In this document: piece by piece, positions 1 to 6,036 of the stretch
Layout of the letters: each line of letters starts with the position of its first letter
How positions within the stretch are numbered: the stretch's first letter is position 1
From: Bacteroidota bacterium
GTDB lineage: Bacteria > Bacteroidota > Bacteroidia > Cytophagales > Cyclobacteriaceae
NCBI GenBank assembly: GCA_013285945.1
Contig: JABDGP010000029.1
Location: 1 to 38,202, forward strand
Length of the DNA stretch: 38,202 nucleotides
Direction of reading: 5' to 3'
Translations under genes and position numbers: made by a program
Notes under the pieces: generated by a model
Told to the model about the DNA's origin: nothing
Database searches by the model: none
What the model saw: only the letters and a program-made list of their open reading frames with translations

Positions 1-28
1 AGCTGAATGTGATGGTGAAAATTTTCGG

Positions 29-101
29 CACGGGTGGAGAGACTCGAACTCCCAGCCAACGGTTTTGGAGACCGCTACTCTACCAATTGAGCTACACCCG
101 T
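29..101 (-). tRNA. tRNA-Trp (CCA)
   Basis: The reverse strand folds as a complete 73-nt cloverleaf. The 7-bp acceptor stem is ACGGGTG/CACCCGT, the D-arm contains GTAGCTCAATTGGTAGAG, the anticodon loop is CTCCAAA with anticodon CCA, and the T-arm contains GTTCGAGTC. The discriminator base is G. The 3' CCA is not encoded (CCG follows). It lies downstream of tuf and has its own promoter. In many bacteria this tRNA precedes secE-nusG, which would lie beyond the left edge. Confidence 0.97.
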
Positions 102-160
102 ATTACCAAGTTGGCTTCCCTTTGACCCCCTACCCGTAGTACCTAAATTCAAAAGGACTG

Positions 161-191
161 CAAATGTAGGGCAAATGCAAAAGAAAACAAA
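161..191 (-). promoter_or_regulatory. Bacteroidota-type promoter for tRNA-Trp (and probably secE-nusG)
   Basis: On the minus strand TTTG (191-188), a 19-base spacer and TACATTTG (168-161) match the -33/-7 consensus exactly. The expected start is near 155, about 55 nt before the tRNA. The -33 TTTG lies inside the T-rich tail of the tuf terminator, so the two signals are interlocked. The bases after the -7 box read CAGTCCTTTT, the same as at the rplC promoter. Confidence 0.75.
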
Positions 192-224
192 AGCGTTTCT
201 AAGAAAAATCTCAGAAACGCTTTT
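181..224 (-). terminator. Rho-independent terminator after tuf
   Basis: A perfect 12-bp inverted repeat (189-200 with 213-224, AAAAGCGTTTCT) with a 12-nt loop is followed on the minus strand by the T-rich run GTTTTCTTTT. It lies about 70 nt past the tuf stop codon and ends the tRNA-tuf transcript. Confidence 0.8.
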
Positions 225-295
225 AATTGAATATCAGCTACTTGCCTTTCTTCGCCTTTTCTAGTGCTTCGGCAGGCAAGGGCAGTAAGAAATCC

Positions 296-1483
296 TTAGT
301 CTAAGATTTCAGTTACTTGGCCAGAACCTACGGTACGGCCACCTTCGCGGATAGCGAAACGCAATCCTTTTTCCATGGCGATCTTGTTGATCAGTTCCAC
401 TTCGATAGATACGTTATCGCCAGGCATTACCATTTCCACACCGGCTGCAAGTTTACACTCGCCAGTAACATCGGTGGTACGGAAATAGAACTGAGGACGG
501 TATTTGTTAAAGAATGGTGTGTGACGACCACCTTCTTCTTTGCTCAATACGTAAACTTCAGCCTTGAATTTAGAGTGAGGCGTAACTGTACCTGGCTTAC
601 AAATAACCATACCACGGCAGATTTGCTCTTTTTCAATACCACGCAGCAACAAACCTACGTTGTCACCGGCTTCTCCTCGGTCAAGGATTTTGCGGAACAT
701 TTCCACACCTGTGATGGTAGAAGTCAAGTTTTCAGCACCCATTCCAAGGATTTGAACCGGATCACCAGTTTTGATAATACCACGCTCAATACGACCTGTA
801 GCAACAGTTCCACGACCAGTGATCGAGAACACGTCTTCTACAGGCATCAGGAAATCCTTGTCAATCAAACGAACAGGGATCGGGATAAAAGTATCCACAG
901 CATTCATCAGCTCGTCTATTTTCTCTACCCATTTTGCTTCACCGTTAAGCGCGCCAAGGGCTGAGCCTCTGATCACGGGCATGGTATCGCCGGGGAATTG
1001 ATAAGAAGAAAGCAATTCACGAACTTCCATTTCAACAAGGTCAAGCAATTCTGCATCGTCAACCAAGTCAACTTTGTTCATGAATACTACAAGAGCAGGT
1101 ACACCTACCTGACGAGCCAAAAGGATATGCTCGCGGGTCTGTGGCATAGGGCCGTCAGTAGCTGCCACCACGAGGATAGCTCCGTCCATCTGGGCAGCAC
1201 CTGTAACCATGTTTTTCACATAGTCAGCGTGACCCGGACAGTCTACGTGCGCATAGTGTCTCTTTTCAGTAGAATATTCTACGTGTGAGGTGTTGATTGT
1301 GATACCTCTTTCCTTTTCTTCAGGAGCATTGTCAATTGAAGAGAAATCTCTCATTGAAGCAAGTCCTTTTGCAGAAAGTACTTTGGTAATTGCAGCTGTC
1401 AACGTGGTTTTGCCGTGGTCAACGTGACCAATGGTTCCAATGTTAACGTGCGGTTTCGAGCGGTCAAATGTTTCTTTTGCCAT
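296..1483 (-). CDS. tuf: Elongation factor Tu
   Basis: EF-Tu is the GTPase that carries aminoacyl-tRNA to the ribosomal A site. The 395-residue product is of normal length. The G1 motif GHVDHGKT is at residues 19-26, DCPGH at 81-85 and NKVD at 136-139, followed by beta-barrel domains 2 and 3 and the usual C-terminus GQVTEILD. The ATG start gives the canonical [12 protein letters not shown]. It is preceded by three tRNA genes in the same direction and followed by a strong terminator. Transcription most likely starts at the promoter before tRNA-Tyr, since no full promoter was found in the 278-nt leader between tRNA-Thr and tuf. Confidence 0.99.
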   Translation of the reverse strand: MAKETFDRSKPHVNIGTIGHVDHGKTTLTAAITKVLSAKGLASMRDFSSIDNAPEEKERGITINTSHVEYSTEKRHYAHVDCPGHADYVKNMVTGAAQMDGAILVVAATDGPMPQTREHILLARQVGVPALVVFMNKVDLVDDAELLDLVEMEVRELLSSYQFPGDTMPVIRGSALGALNGEAKWVEKIDELMNAVDTFIPIPVRLIDKDFLMPVEDVFSITGRGTVATGRIERGIIKTGDPVQILGMGAENLTSTITGVEMFRKILDRGEAGDNVGLLLRGIEKEQICRGMVICKPGTVTPHSKFKAEVYVLSKEEGGRHTPFFNKYRPQFYFRTTDVTGECKLAAGVEMVMPGDNVSIEVELINKIAMEKGLRFAIREGGRTVGSGQVTEILD

Positions 1484-1761
1484 ATTTGAAAATCCCAGTT
1501 AAAGTTTAAAGTGTATAATTAATTTAAATAGTTACTATCAAACTTCTTTCATCAAGAAGCACTACACACCCCAAACATTTTAAGCCTTTCGAATAAGGGT
1601 TATTCGATGAATCCCAGACACTTACATGATGGTCGCTACGCACCCGTGATATAAGATTCATTACTTACTACAAAATTTCAATCCTTAAAATTCAATCCCG
1701 ATCGTTTTCGGGATGAATGCTACCAAAATAACCTCAACGGCAACTCCAATAACACTATCAG
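1484..1761 (-). other. Structured spacer/leader between tRNA-Thr and tuf
   Basis: This 278-nt non-coding stretch holds three inverted repeats. TCGAATAA-GGG-TTATTCGA at 1589-1607 is a perfect 8-bp stem. ATGAATC (1607-1613) can pair with GATTCAT (1655-1661) to enclose a further domain. ATCCCGA-TCGTTT-TCGGGAT at 1695-1714 has a 7-bp stem, extendable past one bulge. They may act in tRNA-mRNA processing or in control of tuf translation; the function is inferred only. No promoter matching both boxes was seen here. Confidence 0.4.
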
Positions 1762-1833
<72 letters not shown>

Positions 1834-1843
1834 AACTCGGGTC

Positions 1844-1894
1844 TTAGGCATTGGGGATTAGGACTTACCTAATGACTAATGCCTAATGCCTAAA
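1844..1894. repeat. Imperfect inverted repeat between tRNA-Thr and tRNA-Gly
   Basis: TTAGGCATT (1844-1852) is the inverse complement of AATGCCTAA, which occurs twice in overlap at 1879-1887 and 1886-1894. The spacer between the two tRNA genes can therefore form a hairpin with alternative pairings. It may serve as a processing site in the tRNA precursor, or be a low-complexity intergenic repeat. Confidence 0.5.
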
Positions 1895-1897
1895 TGA

Positions 1898-1969
1898 GCG
1901 GGAAACGAGGTTCGAACTCGCGACCTATAGCTTGGAAGGCTATCGCTCTACCAACTGAGCTACTCCCGC
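1898..1969 (-). tRNA. tRNA-Gly (TCC)
   Basis: This is a 72-nt cloverleaf on the minus strand. Acceptor GCGGGAG pairs with TTCCCGC (one G-T pair). The D-arm is TAGCTCAGTTGGTAGAGC, the anticodon loop CTTCCAA on the stem ATAGC/GCTAT gives anticodon TCC, and the T-loop is GTTCGAACC. CCA is not encoded. It is second in the Tyr-Gly-Thr-tuf transcript. Confidence 0.97.
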
Positions 1970-1976
1970 TTTTTTG

Positions 1977-2059
1977 TGGGGAGAACAGGATTCGAACCTG
2001 TGAAGACATAAGTCAACAGATTTACAGTCTGTCCTCGTTGGCCGCTTGAGTATCTCCCC
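1977..2059 (-). tRNA. tRNA-Tyr (GTA)
   Basis: This is an 83-nt class II tRNA on the minus strand with a long variable arm. The acceptor is GGGGAGA/TCTCCCC, the anticodon stem-loop CAGAC-TGTAAAT-CTGT gives anticodon GTA, and the T-loop is GTTCGAATC. The discriminator is A. CCA is not fully encoded. It is the first gene of the tRNA-tuf operon, about 77 nt from the -7 box. Confidence 0.97.
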
Positions 2060-2136
2060 TCAACGATTTCAATACATTCAAGAACTCTTTCACTGTTTCC
2101 AGAGGCATTGCGGCCCATGCTAAAAAAACAGGAGTG

Positions 2137-2167
2137 CAAAATTATACGGTTTTTCGGTATGGACAAA
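2137..2167 (-). promoter_or_regulatory. Promoter of the tRNA-Tyr/Gly/Thr-tuf operon
   Basis: On the minus strand TTTG (2167-2164), a 19-base spacer and TAATTTTG (2144-2137) give an exact match to the Bacteroidota -33/-7 pattern. The next bases, CACTCCTGTTTTTTT, resemble those after the rplC and tRNA-Trp promoters. The leader to tRNA-Tyr is about 70 nt with no other gene. Confidence 0.72.
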
Positions 2168-2190
2168 CCCGAGGCAAAGGAATTATTCCG

Positions 2191-2487
2191 CTACATGAGT
2201 ACGATTTCCTTCAGCACGCCTTTTCCAAACTCTTCTTCTACCGTTTTTAGCAGGTGGTTTTTATGAAAGCTCAGGTCGCTTTTCATGGCAGGTGAGTCCA
2301 ACTCTATAAACAACACTTTATTACGGATATAGATTCTTTTGGTGCGCTTGGCCACAGGCTTTCCTACAATTCGTTCCCACGATGCTACTACATTGGCCTC
2401 ATCAAACTTTGGTTTTAAGTGGTATTCCTTCAGTAACTGCTTGATGGCCTGACCAATGTGCTGAATATCGTGTGGATTTTGGGGCAT
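2191..2487 (-). CDS. DUF721 (DciA-like) protein
   Basis: This 98-residue protein fits the DUF721 family. Members of that family include DciA, a bacterial loader of the replicative helicase. Visible features are an N-terminal helix (about 8-22), the conserved W in VVASWERIVG (about 33-42), and the strand pair RIYIRNKVLFIELDS typical of the fold. It lies 13 bp downstream of recF and is probably cotranscribed, a pairing seen in other Bacteroidota. Direct evidence that this short form loads helicase is lacking; the link comes from family membership. Confidence 0.8.
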   Translation of the reverse strand: MPQNPHDIQHIGQAIKQLLKEYHLKPKFDEANVVASWERIVGKPVAKRTKRIYIRNKVLFIELDSPAMKSDLSFHKNHLLKTVEEEFGKGVLKEIVLM

Positions 2488-2500
2488 GATTTATAACAAT

Positions 2501-3604
2501 CTATATTATAAACTTACCATTTTCTATGTTCACGATTCCGGCTTTCAGGTTTGTCTCATTCAGGATTTCCTTGCATCGGGCTGGCCTCGCATCGGTAATG
2601 AATAGCTGGCCAAACATGCCATCGGTCACTAATTGCAATATTTTGCGAATGCGGTTGTCATCGAGCTTGTCAAAAATATCGTCGAGCAAAAGCAAGGGCT
2701 TAAATTTCTTCCTTTCAGCAATCAATTGGAACTCGGCCAGTTTCAGGGCTATCAAAAAAGACTTCTGCTGGCCTTGCGAACCGTAGCGTTTTACTTCATT
2801 CGTATTCAATAAAAACAAAAAATCATCCCGGTGAATACCTGTCGTAGTGCGCTGTACAGCCAAATCACGTATTAAATTCTTACGAAGCAGGCTCTCAAAG
2901 TCATTGCCCTCCAGATCGGAACGATATTGAATATCCATCGCTTCGCTCGGGGAATCAGAAAGGTTTTGATAATGCTTCTGAAAGGCCGGAATAAACTCTT
3001 TTATGAATTCCTTTCTCTTGGTAAAAATGCTTTTTGCTGCCAGAACAATTTTTTGATCATAACCTGCCAGCAAATCGTGATCGGTGCTGCCACGCTCGGC
3101 AAACATTTTCAATGCACTGTTGCGCTGTTTGAGGTACGTGGTGTAAACAATTAAATTCTCCAAATACCCATGATCAATTTGAGATAAAAGGCTGTCAAAA
3201 AACTTGCGCCTTACCTCGCTCCCGTCCCAAATCAGTTCAATGTCTTGCGGAGCAATCAATACTACCGGGTACTTCCCGACGTGTTCTGAAAACTTGATGC
3301 AATCTTGTCCGTCATCGCGGATGGTCTTCTTTTGTCCTTGTTGGAATGAGCAAATCACTTCTTTGGTTTTTTCGTTTACCAAAAAGTTTCCCTTTATCAT
3401 GAATTGGCTTTCTCCCAACAGAATATTCTGCGCATCCGATGGATTGACGGCACTTTTGGTAAACGATAGATAATGTATCGCGTCAAGCAAATTGGTCTTG
3501 CCGCTGCCATTACTCCCCAAAAAACAAGTTGTGGGCTGCTCAAACCGAAGGCTGGCCTCGGCATAGTTTTTAAAATTGAAAAGTTTTAAATCCTGAAGGA
3601 ACAC
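2501..3604 (-). CDS. recF: DNA replication and repair protein RecF
   Basis: RecF is an SMC-like ABC ATPase. It binds gapped DNA and helps RecO/RecR load RecA. The 367-residue length is normal. Walker A GSNGSGKT is at residues 30-37, the ABC signature region SQGQQK at about 276-281, and Walker B LLLLDD at about 304-309, followed by the D-loop. The start is GTG at 3602-3604. A stop codon lies three codons upstream and the N-terminus MFLQDLKLFNFKNY is canonical, so GTG is the best choice. The gene is divergent from pdhA, with 96 bp between them, and is followed by the DUF721 gene. Confidence 0.97.
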   Translation of the reverse strand: MFLQDLKLFNFKNYAEASLRFEQPTTCFLGSNGSGKTNLLDAIHYLSFTKSAVNPSDAQNILLGESQFMIKGNFLVNEKTKEVICSFQQGQKKTIRDDGQDCIKFSEHVGKYPVVLIAPQDIELIWDGSEVRRKFFDSLLSQIDHGYLENLIVYTTYLKQRNSALKMFAERGSTDHDLLAGYDQKIVLAAKSIFTKRKEFIKEFIPAFQKHYQNLSDSPSEAMDIQYRSDLEGNDFESLLRKNLIRDLAVQRTTTGIHRDDFLFLLNTNEVKRYGSQGQQKSFLIALKLAEFQLIAERKKFKPLLLLDDIFDKLDDNRIRKILQLVTDGMFGQLFITDARPARCKEILNETNLKAGIVNIENGKFII

Positions 3605-3640
3605 GCTATTTCACTAATTTATTCCACTTACCAATGCTTG

Positions 3641-3672
3641 TTTGGCGATTGCCCAACCATCGCGTATTTTCG
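3641..3672 (+). promoter_or_regulatory. Probable pdhA promoter
   Basis: TTTG (3641-3644), a 20-base spacer and TATTTTCG (3665-3672) differ from TTTG-N19/20-TAnnTTTG at one position. The -7 box is followed by CAGTTC. The expected start near 3679 leaves a leader of about 20 nt to the pdhA ATG. Confidence 0.45.
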
Positions 3673-3700
3673 CAGTTCGTAAAATCCAAAAGTAACACTT

Positions 3701-4726
3701 ATGGCTGCCACTGCCCAAGCGAGACCCAAAACCGTCAAAACAGATTTTTCGAAGGAAACTTATTTGTTTTGGTTCGAGACCATGCTGCTCATGCGCAAAT
3801 TCGAAGAGAAAGCAGGGCAATTGTATGGTATGCAAAAAATCCGTGGGTTTTGTCATTTATATATAGGACAGGAAGCATGCGCCGCCGGGGCCGTTTCTGC
3901 ATTGACAAAAGGAGATAAATATATTACCGCCTATCGTGACCATGCTCATCCGTTGGCATTGGGTACTAGCCCCAATAAAGTAATGGCCGAACTTTACGCC
4001 AAAGAGACGGGTGTAAGCAAAGGCAAGGGCGGCTCTATGCACATTTTTGATAAAGAACACGGCTTTTTTGGAGGTCACGGTATCGTTGGTGCACAAGTGC
4101 CGCTGGGTGCCGGTATCGGTTTTGCCGAGAAATTTAATAAGACTGGCAACCTATGTATTTGCTATATGGGTGATGGTGCTGTTCGTCAAGGAGCTTTTCA
4201 TGAAGCCTTGAATTTGTCAATGCTTTGGAAAATACCGGTGATTTTTGTTATAGAAAATAATGGCTACGCAATGGGAACTTCGGTGAAACGCACCTCGAAT
4301 GTGACCGAACTTTATAAGCTTGGCGAATCGTATGATATGCCGGCCGAACCTGTCGATGCCATGAATGTAGAAGCTGTGCATGAGGCAGTTGCGCGGGCGG
4401 CTGTTCGCGCACGGGCGGGCGAAGGGCCTACTTTACTTGAATTTAGGACGTATCGTTACAAAGGCCACTCGATGAGCGATCCTCAAAAATACCGCACCAA
4501 AGAAGAGGTAGAAGAATATAAGCACCGCGACCCGATCGAACATGTAAGGGCAGCAATTCTTGAAAAGAAGATCGCCACCGAAAAAGACCTGGATGCCATC
4601 GAACAGAAAGTGAACGGGCAAGTGGATGAAAGTGTGAAGTTTGCTGAAGAATCAAATTTCCCGGATCCTTCCGAAGCTATGAAGGACATTTATGCTCAAT
4701 CAGATTACCCTTTTATTACTGATTGA
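3701..4726 (+). CDS. pdhA: Pyruvate dehydrogenase E1 component, alpha subunit
   Basis: This is the thiamine-diphosphate-binding alpha chain of the E1 heterotetramer, which decarboxylates pyruvate in the pyruvate dehydrogenase complex. The 341-residue product has the TPP/magnesium motif starting GDGAVRQGAFHEA (about 159-171) and closing with ENNGYAMGTS (about 187-196). It also has the serine-bearing loop RYKGHSMSDPQKYR (about 249-262) typical of E1 alpha. No beta subunit or E2 gene is adjacent. It stands between recF and the TPR-ribH pair, so it looks inserted into a DNA-repair/riboflavin neighbourhood. A branched-chain 2-oxoacid E1 alpha is the main alternative, but the sequence fits the pyruvate form better. 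Confidence 0.93.
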   Translation: MAATAQARPKTVKTDFSKETYLFWFETMLLMRKFEEKAGQLYGMQKIRGFCHLYIGQEACAAGAVSALTKGDKYITAYRDHAHPLALGTSPNKVMAELYAKETGVSKGKGGSMHIFDKEHGFFGGHGIVGAQVPLGAGIGFAEKFNKTGNLCICYMGDGAVRQGAFHEALNLSMLWKIPVIFVIENNGYAMGTSVKRTSNVTELYKLGESYDMPAEPVDAMNVEAVHEAVARAAVRARAGEGPTLLEFRTYRYKGHSMSDPQKYRTKEEVEEYKHRDPIEHVRAAILEKKIATEKDLDAIEQKVNGQVDESVKFAEESNFPDPSEAMKDIYAQSDYPFITD

Positions 4727-4731
4727 TCGCT

Positions 4732-4761
4732 TTTGATTGAAATTAGGAATTCTTAGTTTTG
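4732..4761 (+). promoter_or_regulatory. Promoter of the TPR-protein gene
   Basis: TTTG (4732-4735), an 18-base spacer and TAGTTTTG (4754-4761) match the Bacteroidota promoter. It begins only 5 bp after the pdhA stop. Transcription should start just before or inside the hairpin at 4764-4783. Confidence 0.6.
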
Positions 4762-4763
4762 CA

Positions 4764-4796
4764 CCCCGTCATACCCGGCGGGGCTTAATTTTTAAT
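4764..4796 (+). terminator. GC-rich hairpin plus T-rich run (pdhA terminator or 5'-UTR hairpin)
   Basis: CCCCG (4764-4768) pairs with CGGGG (4779-4783) around a 10-nt loop and is followed by CTTAATTTTTAATA. It sits 38 nt after pdhA and 17 nt before the next ATG, directly behind a -7 box. It could end pdhA transcription, form the 5' end of the TPR mRNA, or do both. Confidence 0.45.
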
Positions 4797-4800
4797 AATC

Positions 4801-5487
4801 ATGGCAAAGAAGGAAGAAAGCAAAGAATTGTTGGAGAATCCGGAGGTGATCAAGGAAAAGCTGGTCGGTATCGAGCATTGGGCAGAACGTAACCCCAAAA
4901 TAATCATCGGTATTGTGGCAGCATTAGTATTGGTTGTGGGCGGGTTTTTCGGCTGGAAATATTATATCGGCAATCAGGAAGGTCAGGCTCAAAAAGACAT
5001 GTTTCAGGCGATTCGCTACTTTGAATCTGATAGCCTCAACCTGGCACTCAATGGTGATGGTAACAACCTTGGTTTTTTACAAATCATTGATGACTATGGC
5101 ATGACTCAAGCTGGCAAACTTGCCAATTTTTATGCTGGCGCCATTTGCCTCAAGCAAGCAAAATATTCACTGGCTATTTATTATCTCGAAGACTATAACA
5201 CCAATGACTTGCTGGTACAGCCGCGTGCTTATAGTTTGATAGGCGATGCCTACATGGAGCAAAAGGATTACGAAAATGCAGTAAAATGGTATAGCAAAGC
5301 ATCGGATTACAAGCCCAATAAGGAATTTACCCCTGCTTATTTGATGAAAGAAGGATTGGCTTACGAAAAACTGAATCAAAATGACAAGGCCAAAGAAGCT
5401 TATCAGAAGGTGATTGACAAGTATTGGGAGAGCAGCGAAGTACAAAATGCCAAGAAATACAAGGCAAAACTGGAGACGAATTCTTAG
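4801..5487 (+). CDS. Membrane-anchored tetratricopeptide-repeat protein
   Basis: This 228-residue protein has a charged cytoplasmic N-terminus. One transmembrane helix spans about 33-52 (IIIGIVAALVLVVGGFFGW). The C-terminal region carries TPR-like helical pairs, visible in GDAYMEQKDYENAVKWYSKA (about 142-161) and AYEKLNQNDKAKEAYQKVI (about 183-201). The layout resembles YfgM-type proteins (one TM plus TPR), which bind envelope or secretion partners, but orthology is not shown. In Bacteroidota a TPR gene of this kind is commonly found with ribH and recF. It has its own promoter and is followed by a terminator-like hairpin. Confidence 0.8.
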   Translation: MAKKEESKELLENPEVIKEKLVGIEHWAERNPKIIIGIVAALVLVVGGFFGWKYYIGNQEGQAQKDMFQAIRYFESDSLNLALNGDGNNLGFLQIIDDYGMTQAGKLANFYAGAICLKQAKYSLAIYYLEDYNTNDLLVQPRAYSLIGDAYMEQKDYENAVKWYSKASDYKPNKEFTPAYLMKEGLAYEKLNQNDKAKEAYQKVIDKYWESSEVQNAKKYKAKLETNS

Positions 5488-5511
5488 AAATTTATTTGTG
5501 ATATTTGAAAA

Positions 5512-5535
5512 GGGGTAGATGTCTATCCCTTTTTT
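5512..5535 (+). terminator. Hairpin-T6 terminator between the TPR gene and ribH
   Basis: GGGGTAG (5512-5518) pairs with CTATCCC (5523-5529) with one G-T pair and a 4-nt loop, followed by six T's. It ends 17 nt before the ribH ATG, so ribH must be read from within this short gap, by read-through, or from a weak -7-like GATATTTG just upstream (5500-5507). Confidence 0.7.
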
Positions 5536-5552
5536 GTTTTAAAAGAAAAAAT

Positions 5553-6023
5553 ATGGCCGGGACATTAAAATCTATTTCAGGAAAAAGTAAGATCAGCATC
5601 AAGAGCAAACGCTTCGCAATTATAGTAGCTGAGTGGAACGACGATATCACAGAGCCTTTGTTTGAAGGAGCTTACCAAGCGCTTCTTGAGCTGGGTGCAA
5701 AAAAAGAAAATATCATCCGCAAAAATGTGCCAGGTAGTTTTGAACTCCCATTAGGCGCTCAAAAGATGGCTGATAAAAAAGAGATCGATGCTGTTATTTG
5801 TTTGGGCTGCGTTATTCAAGGTGATACTCCTCACTTTGATTACATCTGCCAGGCCGTGGCCTACGGAATCATGAAAGTGAATTTGAAGTCAAATAAGCCT
5901 GTAGCATTTGGAGTGCTTACTACGCTCAATAAAAAACAAGCGCTGGAGCGCGCTGGCGGAAGACTTGGCAACAAAGGAGAAGAAGCTACAGTAACTGTGG
6001 TGAAGATGTTGGAGATTCAGTAA
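5553..6023 (+). CDS. ribH: 6,7-dimethyl-8-ribityllumazine synthase
   Basis: It catalyses the penultimate riboflavin step, condensing the pyrimidinedione with 3,4-dihydroxybutanone phosphate. The 156-residue product from the ATG at 5553 has the family length. Motifs include VAEWND (25-30), the substrate loop PGSFELP (60-66), and GDTPHFDYIC (90-99) with the catalytic-type histidine at 94. An upstream in-frame ATG at 5505 would translate through a hairpin-T6 terminator and add 16 atypical residues, so it was rejected. No other rib gene is adjacent and no FMN riboswitch was seen. Confidence 0.95.
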   Translation: MAGTLKSISGKSKISIKSKRFAIIVAEWNDDITEPLFEGAYQALLELGAKKENIIRKNVPGSFELPLGAQKMADKKEIDAVICLGCVIQGDTPHFDYICQAVAYGIMKVNLKSNKPVAFGVLTTLNKKQALERAGGRLGNKGEEATVTVVKMLEIQ

Positions 6024-6036
6024 AGTCTTAGCCCTC

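Noticed and set aside
317-964. Long open frame on the plus strand opposite tuf
   Set aside because: It is the antisense of EF-Tu, has no family resemblance, and tuf is certain on the other strand.
1960-2166. Open frame of 68 codons on the minus strand
   Set aside because: It runs through tRNA-Tyr and the tRNA-operon leader and promoter, so it is not a gene.
3614-3856. Minus-strand frame covering the recF-pdhA gap
   Set aside because: Most of it is antisense to pdhA and it lies across the divergent promoter region.
5553-6023. FMN riboswitch in front of ribH
   Set aside because: The leader is too short and holds only a simple hairpin with a T run; no RFN-type conserved parts are present.
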